A stretch of 64,000 nt of DNA, from assembly GCF_003443995.1 (NCBI RefSeq), contig NZ_QWEY01000003.1:186001-250000 (forward strand), given 5' to 3'. The translations under genes and the position numbers were made by a program. Within the stretch, counting starts at the first letter, position 1. Each line of letters opens with the position of its first letter. The notes below the pieces were generated by a model, which was not told where the DNA came from, did no database searches, and was given only the letters and a program-made list of their open reading frames with translations. Below are positions 1-11,969 of the stretch, piece by piece. Source of the DNA: Pseudotabrizicola alkalilacus. GTDB lineage: Bacteria > Pseudomonadota > Alphaproteobacteria > Rhodobacterales > Rhodobacteraceae.

Positions 1-197
1 TGCTGACCTGGCGGCAGATCGGCCTGCACACAAAACCGATTTTCCTATTGGATACAAACGGTTACTGGCAGCCCCTCATCCATCTGATGGATCATGTCAT
101 CGCCCATGGCTTTGCCGAGCCGCATCTGCGCCACAGCTTTGCCGCCATCCCCGATGTTCCGGGCCTTCTGGCCCGGTTAGAGGATGTATTTTCCTGA
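1..197 (+). CDS. LOG family (TIGR00730-type) protein, 3' end only
   Basis: The reading frame is open from the left edge (first full codon at 3) to a TGA at 195-197 and gives the last 64 residues. The C-terminal pattern LTWRQIGLHTKP, LLDTNGYW and LMDHVIAHGF matches the end of LOG-family Rossmann proteins, the cytokinin riboside 5'-monophosphate phosphoribohydrolase or nucleotide 5'-monophosphate nucleosidase family. The catalytic PGGxGTxxE motif would lie left of the window and cannot be checked. It converges with the gene at 226-651 across 28 bases. Confidence 0.75.
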   Translation, partial: LTWRQIGLHTKPIFLLDTNGYWQPLIHLMDHVIAHGFAEPHLRHSFAAIPDVPGLLARLEDVFS

Positions 198-225
198 TCA
201 ATCCCAGACCTTTGCGTAGAAAAGC

Positions 226-651
226 TCAGGCAGCGCGGGTCATCGCGTCGTTCATCACGCTGACGATTTTCTCAAGCGGATAGCCGGTCAGTGATTTGGG
301 CAGCATCATCACCACCCGCCCACGCAGATTGTCATCCAGCCGGGTGCGGATCGCCTCCAGCAGGTGTGGCGGTGCCGCGATGGCCAGCCGCGACGTGCGC
401 GACTGGCGCACTGCAAAGGACAGACGGGTCATCAGCATCGCCACCATCGCCGTTTCCGCCAGACGCGCGCGGTCACTCGCCTCAGCCGGACGCGCGCTTT
501 CGTCCTTCTCAGCCGTACTGTCGCATTTGGGCGTCTCGATCCGGTCAATCAGCCGCAGGTCTGGCGCAGGCACGGTGCCGGCATTCTCCAGAATCACCGC
601 GCCGTCTCCGTCGACGACCACAATCCAGCAACCCCGTGTGATCATTGTCAT
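226..651 (-). CDS. Host attachment family protein (PF10116-like)
   Basis: This 141-residue soluble protein has no signal peptide. Its N-terminal strand WIVVVDGDGAVILEN and C-terminal blocks RLAIAAPPHLLEAIRTRL and LPKSLTGYPLEKI match the pattern of the 'protein required for attachment to host cells' family (APP-x-x-L-x-x-LR, then K-x-L-T-x-x-P). The family name comes from plant-associated Agrobacterium. The biochemical role is unknown, and the genes are common in free-living alphaproteobacteria. The start at 651 has GGGAGG five bases upstream. The acidic middle (about residues 40-60) is poorly conserved in character. Confidence 0.65.
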   Translation of the reverse strand: MTMITRGCWIVVVDGDGAVILENAGTVPAPDLRLIDRIETPKCDSTAEKDESARPAEASDRARLAETAMVAMLMTRLSFAVRQSRTSRLAIAAPPHLLEAIRTRLDDNLRGRVVMMLPKSLTGYPLEKIVSVMNDAMTRAA

Positions 652-738
652 ATTATCCTCCCGCCGTTTCTTGTTGATCCCCTTTCAGATGGGAAGTCAA
701 TGATGCACTGGTAGTGTGACATAGTGACCAAAACAAAA

Positions 739-767
739 ATACCCGCGCAAAAACCTTGCGCGGGTAT
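739..767 (-). terminator. Rho-independent terminator of sodB
   Basis: A perfect 12-bp stem (ATACCCGCGCAA with TTGCGCGGGTAT) has a five-base loop. On the minus strand it is followed by TTTTTGTTTT, about 40 bases past the sodB stop. Confidence 0.85.
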
Positions 768-808
768 CAACCAGATCGCAGACTGGTTTTAAATCAAGGT
801 GTTAACCG

Positions 809-1408
809 TCACAGACGGGCAGCAACCGCTTCCCAGTTCACCAATTTGTCAAGGAAATTGGTCAGGTAAGCCGGACGCTTGTTGCGGAAGTCGATGTAAT
901 AAGAATGCTCCCACACATCACAACCCAGCAGCGCGGTCTGACCAAAGCACAGCGGGTTGACGCCGTTTTCGGTCTTGGTGACTTTGAGCGCGCCATCGGC
1001 ATCTTTCACCAGCCAGGCCCAACCCGACCCGAACTGACCAGCGCCAGCCGCAGAAAACGCTTCCTTGAACGTGTCGACCGAACCGAACGACTCGGTCAGC
1101 GCCTTTTCCAGCGCACCCGGCATCGCGGTTTGGCCCGGCCCCATGACTTCCCAGAACAGGGCATGGTTCCAGTGCTGGCTGGCATTGTTGAAAATGCCGT
1201 TCTGCGCCACAGCGGACTTGTCATAGGTGCCGACGACGATCTCTTCGACCGACTTGTTCTCCCACTCGGTGCCGGCAATCAGCTTGTTGCCGTTGTCGAC
1301 ATAGGCCTTGTGGTGAATGTCGTGGTGATACTCCAGCGTCTCTTTCGACATGCCAAGAGCGGCCAGCGCATCATGGGCATAGGGCAGATCGGGAAGCGTG
1401 AAAGCCAT
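809..1408 (-). CDS. sodB: Superoxide dismutase, iron type
   Basis: This 199-residue cytoplasmic enzyme converts superoxide to H2O2 and O2. The metal ligands are visible as His28 (LEYHH), His82 (QHWNHALFW), Asp164 and His168 (DVWEHSYY). Gln78, just before the second ligand motif, is the position used by Fe-type enzymes, so the iron form is inferred. The start at 1408 was chosen because the family begins MAFTLPxLPY and AGGA lies eight bases upstream. The frame stays open 24 codons further, but that stretch has no family similarity. It has its own terminator at 739-767 and appears monocistronic. Confidence 0.95.
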   Translation of the reverse strand: MAFTLPDLPYAHDALAALGMSKETLEYHHDIHHKAYVDNGNKLIAGTEWENKSVEEIVVGTYDKSAVAQNGIFNNASQHWNHALFWEVMGPGQTAMPGALEKALTESFGSVDTFKEAFSAAGAGQFGSGWAWLVKDADGALKVTKTENGVNPLCFGQTALLGCDVWEHSYYIDFRNKRPAYLTNFLDKLVNWEAVAARL

Positions 1409-1502
1409 GGGTCTCATCCTTTTATCGCGTGTCGTTGGCGTAAATAGCCGCCTTTCCGGGCCAAAGGTCAAGACCTGCACCCGGAAAAGGTGATCCTTTA
1501 GC

Positions 1503-1874
1503 TCAACTTTCAGCCCCGGTCATCGGTTCCATGTCAATCACTTCGGCCCCGTCCCGGACCACGGTGTAAAAGCACGACCGGCGGTTGGTGTGGCAGGCAG
1601 GCCCGTGCTGGCGCACCCGCACCAGCAGGCAATCGCGGTCACAATCGACGCGCAATTCCACCAGATGCTGCACATGGCCCGAGGTATCGCCCTTGACCCA
1701 GAATGCCGCCCGCGACCGCGACCAATAGGTCACGCGCCCGGTGGCAAGCGTCTGCGCCACCGACGCGGCATTCATCCAGGCCATCATCAGCACATCGCCG
1801 TTTTCATGGTCCTGTGCGATACAGGGGATCAGCCCGTTGGCATCATACTTTAGGCTTGCAGGGTCAAAAGCCAT
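1503..1874 (-). CDS. hisI: Phosphoribosyl-AMP cyclohydrolase
   Basis: This 123-residue protein carries out the third step of histidine synthesis, the hydrolytic opening of the adenine ring of PR-AMP. Family motifs are present: LMMAWMN, TYWSRSRAAFWVKGDTSGH, VDCDRDCLLV and GPACHTNRRSCF, which supply the metal-binding Asp and Cys residues. It is a stand-alone HisI without the HisE domain that is fused in enterics, as usual in alphaproteobacteria. AGGAG precedes the start by six bases. No other his gene is nearby. It diverges from the IscU-like gene at 1938. Confidence 0.95.
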   Translation of the reverse strand: MAFDPASLKYDANGLIPCIAQDHENGDVLMMAWMNAASVAQTLATGRVTYWSRSRAAFWVKGDTSGHVQHLVELRVDCDRDCLLVRVRQHGPACHTNRRSCFYTVVRDGAEVIDMEPMTGAES

Positions 1875-1937
1875 CTCACTCTCCTTGGCGGGCGCGGGGG
1901 GAAGGTCTATCTAAGGATCGACAAAAGGAAAAGCGCC

Positions 1938-2387
1938 ATGAGCGACAATGACCTGATCAGCCTGTATTCCGGCCGGATTCTTGCATTGGCAACCGAGATT
2001 CCGCATCAGGGCCGCCTGCCCGCGCCGCAGGCGACGGTGCGCAAACGCTCGCCGCTGTGCGGGTCGACCGTGACGGTCGATCTGGTGATGGCGGGTGGCC
2101 GCGTCGCCGAATTTGCACAGGATGTAAAAGCCTGCGCGCTGGGTCAGGCCGCCGCCAGCCTGCTGGGTCAGGTGGTGATCGGGCGCAGCGCGACCGAGTT
2201 GGCGCAGGCCCGCGATGCCCTGCGCGCCATGCTCAAGGACGCAGGCCCGGTGCCGCCTGCCCCGTTTGATGGCTTTGTCGTCCTGACCCCGGCGCGCGAC
2301 TACAAGAACCGCCACGCCTCGATCCTGCTCGCCATCGACGCCGCAACTGAGGCCGCCGCGATGGCAGAGGCCCCGGCCCAGAACTGA
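1938..2387 (+). CDS. IscU/NifU-N-like iron-sulfur cluster scaffold
   Basis: This 149-residue protein has the fold signature of the IscU/SufU scaffold family: the N-terminal helix LISLYSGRILALA, the loop SPLCGSTVTVDL with the first cysteine, and KACALGQAAASLL with the second. The site where scaffolds have their third ligand cysteine reads RHASILLAI, so Ser or Ala replaces Cys. This two-cysteine form is common among alphaproteobacterial relatives, and its scaffold function is unproven. The start has GGAAAAG upstream. No isc or suf genes are adjacent. Confidence 0.8.
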   Translation: MSDNDLISLYSGRILALATEIPHQGRLPAPQATVRKRSPLCGSTVTVDLVMAGGRVAEFAQDVKACALGQAAASLLGQVVIGRSATELAQARDALRAMLKDAGPVPPAPFDGFVVLTPARDYKNRHASILLAIDAATEAAAMAEAPAQN

Positions 2388-2396
2388 CCGCTACAC

Positions 2397-2429
2397 AAAA
2401 AAAACCGCCGCACGTCGGAAAGACGGCGG
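2397..2429 (-). terminator. Terminator of the 39-codon microgene
   Basis: On the minus strand, CCGCCGTC and GACGTGCGGCGG form a GC-rich stem (a 4-base bulge on one side, loop TTTCC) that runs directly into eight T residues. It lies about 80 bases past the stop of the small gene at 2510-2629. The opposing gene ends at 2387, so it could also help stop that transcript. Confidence 0.7.
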
Positions 2430-2509
2430 CGGCAAGTGGCGTGTCTGTTCGCGCTAAAGGCATCACTTGGGGACAGATGCAGCGCGATCGGGCAGACCGC
2501 AGGCAGAAC

Positions 2510-2629
2510 TCAGAGCGAGGTAAACGACAGGCAGACGTAAAGCGTGGCAAACAGGGCGAAGACGCCGAACAGATCCTCAATCAACGTGGCGCTGGACCGG
2601 GTGACAATATCCTTGACTTGGGCAACCAT
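2510..2629 (-). CDS. 39-residue membrane microprotein, possibly SOS-controlled
   Basis: An ATG at 2629 opens 39 codons to a TGA at 2510-2512. The start has a strong AGGAGG five bases upstream, and a terminator with a T8 tract follows. The product begins MVAQVKDIVTRS, is amphipathic up to about residue 18 (LIEDL), then has one hydrophobic segment at about residues 20-36 with FGVFALFATLYVCLSF. A sigma70-like promoter and a GAAC-N7-GAAC box lie 28-72 bases upstream. I do not recognise the family. Size, topology and the LexA-type box recall SidA of Caulobacter, a 29-residue SOS-induced membrane inhibitor of division. That link is inference from design, not from sequence similarity. Confidence 0.7.
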   Translation of the reverse strand: MVAQVKDIVTRSSATLIEDLFGVFALFATLYVCLSFTSL

Positions 2630-2656
2630 GGCATCCTCCTGCTTGCTTGTTGCCAT

Positions 2657-2686
2657 ATTGTTCTCATATCGCCGTTAACCTGTAAA
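2657..2686 (-). promoter_or_regulatory. Predicted sigma70-like promoter of the microgene
   Basis: On the minus strand a -35 TTTACA (2686-2681) is followed after 18 bases by AACAAT (2662-2657). The -35 touches the GTTC half-site of the LexA-type box, an arrangement in which bound repressor would block polymerase. The spacer is one base longer than ideal and the -10 matches at four of six positions. Confidence 0.45.
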
Positions 2687-2701
2687 GAACTTTTTGAGAA
2701 C
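2687..2701. promoter_or_regulatory. LexA-type SOS box, GAAC-N7-GAAC
   Basis: Read on the minus strand this is GTTCTCAAAAAGTTC, an exact match to the alphaproteobacterial LexA consensus GTTC-N7-GTTC. A third GTTC (2708-2711) sits six bases further upstream. The box lies between the recG stop (2729) and the microgene start (2629), directly next to the predicted -35. Confidence 0.6.
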
Positions 2702-2728
2702 ATATGAGAACAAAAGCGGACCAAAGCC

Positions 2729-6981
<4,253 letters not shown>

Positions 6982-7689
6982 TCAGGCGCTGGCCGCCAGC
7001 TTACGCGTCTCTCCGACCGGGTCGCGCAAAACATAGCCGCGGCCCCAGACGGTTTCGATGTAATTCTCTCCCCCCGTTGCTTCGGCAAGTTTTTTACGCA
7101 GCTTGCAGATGAACACATCAATGATTTTCAGCTCCGGCTCATCCATGCCGCCGTAAAGATGGTTGAGAAACATCTCTTTGGTCAGCGTGGTGCCCTTGCG
7201 TAGACTGAGCAGCTCCAGCATCTGATATTCCTTGCCGGTCAGATGCACGGTTTTGGCATCCACCTCGACCGTTTTGGCATCCAGATTGACATTTACCTTG
7301 CCGGTCACAATCACCGACTGGCTATGCCCTTTTGAGCGCCGGATGATCGCGTGAATGCGCGCCACCAGTTCCTCACGGTGGAACGGTTTGGTCAGGTAAT
7401 CATCCGCACCGAAGCCAAAGCCCTTGAGCTTTGAATCGGTGTCGTCAGAGCCTGACAGAATCAGGATCGGCGTCTCGATCCGCGCCATCCGCAGTTGGCG
7501 AAGCACCTCATGCCCTGACATGTCCGGCAGATTCAGATCCAGAAGAATCAGATCGTAATCATACAATTTTGCCAGATCGACCCCGTCTTCGCCCATATCG
7601 GTGCAATAAACGTTCAGATTGGCGTGGGTCAGCATCAACTCGATACTGCGCGAGGTGGTTGGGTCATCCTCGACGAGTAAAATCCGCAT
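6982..7689 (-). CDS. ctrA: Cell-cycle response regulator CtrA
   Basis: This 235-residue OmpR-type regulator has an N-terminal receiver with acidic pocket E7-D8-D9, phospho-acceptor Asp51 (LLDLNLP) and switch Lys (TKPF), and a C-terminal winged helix ([32 protein letters not shown]). The near-identity of the receiver pattern to alphaproteobacterial CtrA makes the call firm. In this order CtrA controls motility, gene-transfer-agent and cell-cycle genes and is non-essential in several species. The ATG at 7689 has GGAG eight bases upstream. The C-terminus ends LAASA, hydrophobic and alanine-rich like the ClpXP-recognised tail of Caulobacter CtrA. A CtrA-like box lies 52 bases upstream. Confidence 0.97.
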   Translation of the reverse strand: MRILLVEDDPTTSRSIELMLTHANLNVYCTDMGEDGVDLAKLYDYDLILLDLNLPDMSGHEVLRQLRMARIETPILILSGSDDTDSKLKGFGFGADDYLTKPFHREELVARIHAIIRRSKGHSQSVIVTGKVNVNLDAKTVEVDAKTVHLTGKEYQMLELLSLRKGTTLTKEMFLNHLYGGMDEPELKIIDVFICKLRKKLAEATGGENYIETVWGRGYVLRDPVGETRKLAASA

Positions 7690-7740
7690 CTTCAAAACTC
7701 CGCAACAGACAGGTTCATTAACGACAGTGGGGGCGAATGG

Positions 7741-7755
7741 TTAACTGACGGTTAC
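7741..7755. promoter_or_regulatory. Candidate CtrA box upstream of ctrA
   Basis: TTAACTGACGGTTAC fits the CtrA consensus TTAA-N7-TTAA with one mismatch (final A to C). It lies between sciP and ctrA, 52 bases before the ctrA start. An additional TTAA half-site is at 7718-7721. Autoregulation is inferred from Caulobacter. Confidence 0.5.
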
Positions 7756-7773
7756 TCTGCCTGAGCGTGATGC

Positions 7774-7792
7774 AAAAACAACTTAAAGTTGT
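7774..7792 (-). terminator. Terminator overlapping the sciP stop
   Basis: The stem ACAACTT/AAGTTGT with a single-base centre is followed on the minus strand by TTTTTG. It includes the sciP stop codon. A second small hairpin (CTATAC-TTCT-GTATAG, 7793-7808) lies in the last sciP codons. The terminator would separate sciP from ctrA transcription. Confidence 0.55.
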
Positions 7793-8061
7793 CTATACTT
7801 CTGTATAGTCGTCACCTTCAAAGCCGTCTCGCCATGCTGTTCAACCGCCTGCCGCCACAACGCAAATTCCTCTTCCGACAGGGCATACCGCTCCAGCGCC
7901 TCTGCCTCGGTAATCAGGCCATGAATCACCGCCCGCACCACCACGGCCTTGCGGCTGGCAACCCAGCGGCGGGTGTCGGGCTTTGGCAAATCCGCCCGCG
8001 TCAAAATGCTGCCATCGGGCAGAGTCACCTGGCGCGGGCCATCCACACGTTTAAGATACAT
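7783..8061 (-). CDS. sciP: CtrA inhibitor SciP (DUF1153)
   Basis: This 92-residue protein has the DUF1153 core: GPRQVTLPDGSILTRADLP, the strictly kept PDTRRWVASRKAVVV and a helix-turn-helix-like stretch LITEAEALERYALSEEEF. In Caulobacter SciP binds CtrA and blocks its transcriptional activation. The start at 8061 (MYLKRVDG) has GGAAAG eight bases upstream, and an ATG two codons earlier (8067) is also possible. It stands directly upstream of ctrA on the same strand, which places regulator and inhibitor together. Confidence 0.9.
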   Translation of the reverse strand: MYLKRVDGPRQVTLPDGSILTRADLPKPDTRRWVASRKAVVVRAVIHGLITEAEALERYALSEEEFALWRQAVEQHGETALKVTTIQKYRQL

Positions 8062-8149
8062 CGCCATGTCTTTCCGTTGATCCACCCGGCATAGGGCCAG
8101 ACTGAACGATCAGACTTAAGCGAAGGTGAAGGTTGCGCTGCGGCAGGGG

Positions 8150-8177
8150 TTGAGAGTATCGCGCATTTTCTTATATT
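8150..8177 (+). promoter_or_regulatory. Predicted sigma70-like promoter of mnmA
   Basis: TTGAGA (8150-8155) is followed after 16 bases by TATATT (8172-8177), giving a leader of about 20 bases to the mnmA start. Confidence 0.45.
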
Positions 8178-8203
8178 GCGTTGAATTCCTGAAAGGTCAG
8201 ACC

Positions 8204-9340
8204 ATGCTGGATCACCCGCTCAATTCGCTGGGGCTGCCAAAGCCCCCGTCCGCCACGCGCGTCGTGGTGGCGATGTCGGGTGGTGTCGACTCGTCGGTCG
8301 TGGCGGCCATGCTCAAGGACGAAGGCTATGACGTTGTCGGCGTCACGCTGCAGCTCTACGATCATGGCGCGGCACTGGCGAAAAAGGGGGCCTGCTGTGC
8401 GGGGCGCGACATTCATGACGCGCGGCGCGTGGCCGAAACCATGGGCTTTCCGCATTACGTGCTGGATTATGAGAACACCTTCCGCGAAGCGGTGATGGAG
8501 GAGTTCGCCGACGCCTATCTGGCTGGCGCAACCCCGGTGCCCTGCATCCGCTGCAACGAACGGGTAAAGTTCAAGGATCTGCTGGCCACCGCCCGCGATC
8601 TGGATGCCGATTGCATGGCGACCGGGCATTATATCCAGCGCAAACTCGGCGATGCCGGGCCAGAGCTGCATTCCGCCGCCGACGCGGGCCGCGACCAGAG
8701 CTATTTCCTGTTCTCAACCACGGCAGAGCAGCTGTCCTATCTGCGCTTCCCTTTGGGCCATCTGCACTCAAAGGCAGAAACCCGCGCTCTGGCCGCGAAA
8801 TATGGCCTGCCGGTCGCGGACAAGCCCGACAGTCAGGACATCTGCTTTGTGCCGAATGGCAATTACGCCGCGGTGATTGAAAAGCTGCGCCCTGGTGCGG
8901 CGGACCCCGGCGATATTGTTGATCTGCAAGGGAATACTCTGGGCCAGCATCGCGGGGTGATCCATTACACCATCGGCCAGCGCAAAGGACTTGGCATCGG
9001 GGGTCTGGGCGATCCGCTCTATGTGGTGCGCCTTGACCCCGAGTCGCGCCGGGTGATCGTGGGGCCGCGCGAGTCGCTCGCCACCCGCACCATCCCGGTG
9101 CGCGAGGTGAACTGGCTGGGCGATGCGCCATTCGACTCTGCCGCAGAATGGCAGGTGCTGGTCAAGGTCCGCTCCACCCGGCCGCCGCGTCCGGCGGTGA
9201 TCCGGCCCTTGTCCGCGACCGAGGCCGAAGTGGAACTGCTCGACCCGGAGGATGGCGTCAGCGCGGGGCAAGCCTGCGTGTTTTACGCGCCCGAAGGCAG
9301 CCGGGTGCTGGGTGGCGGCTGGGTCTGGCGCGGGCGCTGA
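8204..9340 (+). CDS. mnmA: tRNA-specific 2-thiouridylase MnmA
   Basis: This 378-residue enzyme adds sulfur to U34 of tRNA-Lys, -Glu and -Gln in the cytoplasm. The PP-loop MSGGVDSSV near the N-terminus activates the uridine with ATP. The two catalytic cysteines lie in [13 protein letters not shown] and [11 protein letters not shown], and the RNA-binding segment TGHYIQR and the C-terminal beta barrel are present. The start was chosen at 8204 because AAAGG precedes it and the conserved core begins shortly after. The frame is open 26 codons further upstream, through the predicted promoter. Confidence 0.96.
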   Translation: MLDHPLNSLGLPKPPSATRVVVAMSGGVDSSVVAAMLKDEGYDVVGVTLQLYDHGAALAKKGACCAGRDIHDARRVAETMGFPHYVLDYENTFREAVMEEFADAYLAGATPVPCIRCNERVKFKDLLATARDLDADCMATGHYIQRKLGDAGPELHSAADAGRDQSYFLFSTTAEQLSYLRFPLGHLHSKAETRALAAKYGLPVADKPDSQDICFVPNGNYAAVIEKLRPGAADPGDIVDLQGNTLGQHRGVIHYTIGQRKGLGIGGLGDPLYVVRLDPESRRVIVGPRESLATRTIPVREVNWLGDAPFDSAAEWQVLVKVRSTRPPRPAVIRPLSATEAEVELLDPEDGVSAGQACVFYAPEGSRVLGGGWVWRGR

Positions 9341-9355
9341 ATCACCCGTGCAGCC

Positions 9356-9374
9356 GAATTTTCGCAGAAAATTC
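9356..9374. repeat. Small palindrome, TTTTCGCAGAAAA family
   Basis: GAATTTT-CGCAG-AAAATTC forms a 7-bp stem with the CGCAG loop. Three close relatives lie at 38596, 62515 and 62595, always just past gene ends. Here it sits between the convergent mnmA and ispG and may act as a terminator for either. Confidence 0.6.
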
Positions 9375-9378
9375 GTGC

Positions 9379-10509
9379 TTACTCAGCCGCTTCCGCCGCA
9401 GCCTCTGCCGCTTCGATCTCGGCGGCCTTCGCCTCGACCAGCTCGACAATGTGGTCGATCATCGCCGCATTGCCCAGCTTGTGGCTCTGCTTGCCTGCCA
9501 GATACACCATGCCTGACCCGGCCCCGCCGCCGGTAAAGCCGATATCGGTCATCAGCGCCTCGCCGGGGCCATTGACCACGCAACCGATGATCGACAGCGA
9601 CAGGCTGGTGGTCACATGCGCCAGACGGTCCTCCAGCGCGGTGACGGTCTTGATCACGTCAAACCCCTGCCGCGCACAGGACGGGCACGAGATGATCGTC
9701 ACCCCCCGGTGCCGCAGCCCCAGCGATTTCAGGATCTCGAACCCGACCTTCACCTCTTCCACAGGGTCCGCCGACAGCGACACCCGGATGGTATCACCAA
9801 TCCCCATCCAGAGCAGATTGCCCAGACCGATTGCCGATTTCACCGTGCCCGACACCAGCCCGCCCGCCTCGGTGATCCCCAGATGGATCGGCGCATCGGT
9901 GACTTCGGCCAGCTGCTGATAGGCCGCTGCCGCCATGAACACATCCGACGCTTTCACCGAGATCTTGAATTCGTGAAAATCGTTGTCCTGCAACAGCTTG
10001 ATATGATCCAGCCCGGACTCGACCATAGCATCCGGGCAAGGCTCGCCGTATTTGTCCAGCAGGTGCTTTTCCAATGACCCGGCATTCACCCCGATGCGGA
10101 TCGAACAGCCATGATCCTTGGCCGCCTTGACCACCTCGGCCACGCGCTTCGCATCGCCAATATTGCCGGGGTTGATCCGCAGACAGGCGGCCCCCGCCTC
10201 GGCCGCCTCAATCGCGCGTTTGTAGTGGAAATGGATATCCGCCACGATCGGCACCGGGCTTTCGGCGCAGATCGCACGCAGCGCCGCCGTGCTTTCCGGG
10301 TCCGGGGTCGAGACCCGCACGATATCGGCCCCGGCAATCGCGGCGCGCTGGATCTGTTCCAGCGTGGCCGCAACATCAGTGGTCAGCGTGTTGGTCATGG
10401 TCTGCACCGAGATCGGCGCATCGCCCCCCACCAGAACCTTGCCCACACGGATCTGGCGCGAGGTCCGGCGATAGATATTGCGCCACGGGCGAACGGTATT
10501 CAGGCTCAT
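9379..10509 (-). CDS. ispG: 4-hydroxy-3-methylbut-2-enyl diphosphate synthase
   Basis: This 376-residue 4Fe-4S enzyme of the MEP isoprenoid pathway converts MEcPP to HMBPP. The N-terminal TIM barrel shows [21 protein letters not shown] and LRINPGNIG. The C-terminal cluster domain supplies cysteines in [13 protein letters not shown] and CVVNGPGEA. The last 20 residues are an Ala/Glu-rich tail. The Shine-Dalgarno AGAGGA is about 12 bases from the ATG. It lies downstream of rodZ in the same direction but is separated from it by a strong hairpin. Confidence 0.96.
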   Translation of the reverse strand: MSLNTVRPWRNIYRRTSRQIRVGKVLVGGDAPISVQTMTNTLTTDVAATLEQIQRAAIAGADIVRVSTPDPESTAALRAICAESPVPIVADIHFHYKRAIEAAEAGAACLRINPGNIGDAKRVAEVVKAAKDHGCSIRIGVNAGSLEKHLLDKYGEPCPDAMVESGLDHIKLLQDNDFHEFKISVKASDVFMAAAAYQQLAEVTDAPIHLGITEAGGLVSGTVKSAIGLGNLLWMGIGDTIRVSLSADPVEEVKVGFEILKSLGLRHRGVTIISCPSCARQGFDVIKTVTALEDRLAHVTTSLSLSIIGCVVNGPGEALMTDIGFTGGGAGSGMVYLAGKQSHKLGNAAMIDHIVELVEAKAAEIEAAEAAAEAAE

Positions 10510-10548
10510 CTTGGCACGGTCCTCTGGCAGTTTGCCCCTTGATAAGAC

Positions 10549-10586
10549 GACAAAGCCGCCCCGGCAATGCCAAGGGCGGCTTTGTC
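10549..10586 (-). terminator. Hairpin between rodZ and ispG
   Basis: A perfect 13-bp stem (GACAAAGCCGCCC with GGGCGGCTTTGTC) has a 12-base loop and lies 48 bases past the rodZ stop. There is no real T tract, so it may be a weak terminator or a processing site. Confidence 0.5.
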
Positions 10587-10633
10587 ACTCAGGATTGACA
10601 GAGTCATGTGACAGTTTGATGCCGCAGCAGCCG

Positions 10634-11827
10634 TTATTGCGACGGCGGGGTGATAACCTGCGAGGCATCGGCCACACTGACAATCGCTGCCAGATCGGCG
10701 TCGCGGTTCAGATCGGCAAGCGCGAATTTCCCGGTCAGCGCTTCGGGCGACAGAGCGACGTTCTTGACCACCTGCGCGCCGGGGGCTGCCGGGCCATAGG
10801 TCTGGCCGTTCACCGCAAAATAGACCGAGCCGGAGTTGCCCGCGCGCAGCACCGGCGGCTCTTCCAGCTGCGGCACCGCCCAGCGTTCGCCGGCATCAAG
10901 GATCTTTTCAAACAGCACCGTGCCATCCGCCGACGATACCCGCACCCAGGACGGGCGTACCGCCAGCAGTTCGACCCCCGGCTGCGCCTGTGCCATCACC
11001 TGCACGGCCTGATCCTCCGACGCCAACGCCTCGGCCACCGCCGCATCCACCGCGCCCGGCGTCGCACTGGCTACGGCAAGGCGTGGGTTGATGCCAGCAA
11101 TCGGGCCATCGCGTGAGGTCAGAACCGGCACATCCAGCGCTTGCGGCCGATACAGACGATCCATCCCGTCCGCCTGTTCGCGCACCGGATCGGCGCTCGC
11201 CAGTTCGGTGCCGGTGACCGGAGCCGACCGCACCAAAGGCGCAGAGCCGCTGACATTGCCCAGCGGGTCAATCTCGGCCACCACCGATGGGGCCTGATCC
11301 ACCGGCGACAGCTGAACACGCTGCACCTCTTGCAGAACCGACCAGCCGCCATAGCCAATCGCCCCGATCAGCGCGACCAGCACCAGAAGCGAGCCCACCG
11401 CCCCCGGCTCCACCCGCGCAAACAGGCTTTCGCCGCGCGGAATGAAACTGGCGTTCGGGTTGGCCAGCGGGTCGCTGAACACCTGCGTGCTGCGCGACCG
11501 CGCGGCGGTCATCATCGAGGACGAGGCCGCAGCGCTCATCCCGTGGGCCACCTCAAAATTCGCTTCCTTGGAGAACCGGGCAAAGGCCATATCCGGGTCC
11601 ATCCCCAGATAGCGCGCATAAGACCGGACATAGCCCGCGACAAAGCCCTGAGTCTCAAAGGCCGAGACATCGGCGTTTTCAATCGCAGCAATATAGGCGG
11701 CCTTGATCTTCAGCTCGCGCTGCACATCCAGCAGCGATTTGCCCATGGTGGCGCGTTCGCCCCGCATGAGGTCGCCCAAGCGCAGGTCAAAGTCGTCAAA
11801 GCCTTTTGGCCCGTCCGTCTCCGGCAT
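10634..11827 (-). CDS. rodZ: RodZ-like helix-turn-helix membrane protein
   Basis: This protein of about 397 residues has an N-terminal HTH (LRGERATMGKSLLDVQRELKI through FVAGYVRSYARYLGMDP), one transmembrane segment (about residues 150-170, GSLLVLVALIGAIGYGGW) and a C-terminal periplasmic DUF4115 domain (RPSWVRVSSADGTVLFEKIL). RodZ links MreB to the envelope and supports cell shape. The start at 11827 is preferred because GGAGGG lies upstream, although the spacing of 11 bases is long. An ATG at 11854 is the alternative. Putting it near ispG is typical of proteobacteria. Confidence 0.85.
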   Translation of the reverse strand: MPETDGPKGFDDFDLRLGDLMRGERATMGKSLLDVQRELKIKAAYIAAIENADVSAFETQGFVAGYVRSYARYLGMDPDMAFARFSKEANFEVAHGMSAAASSSMMTAARSRSTQVFSDPLANPNASFIPRGESLFARVEPGAVGSLLVLVALIGAIGYGGWSVLQEVQRVQLSPVDQAPSVVAEIDPLGNVSGSAPLVRSAPVTGTELASADPVREQADGMDRLYRPQALDVPVLTSRDGPIAGINPRLAVASATPGAVDAAVAEALASEDQAVQVMAQAQPGVELLAVRPSWVRVSSADGTVLFEKILDAGERWAVPQLEEPPVLRAGNSGSVYFAVNGQTYGPAAPGAQVVKNVALSPEALTGKFALADLNRDADLAAIVSVADASQVITPPSQ

Positions 11828-11969
11828 AGAAGGTTTCGCCCTCCGCCCGATCATGCGCGCTGCCCCATGAAGTTACCCTGTCCCCATAGTCGTTTCATCA
11901 CGACTCATTTTGTTCGTATTAGGGATTCGTTACCACAGCACAAGGCCTTTTGCACCTGCGAGAAGGCGC

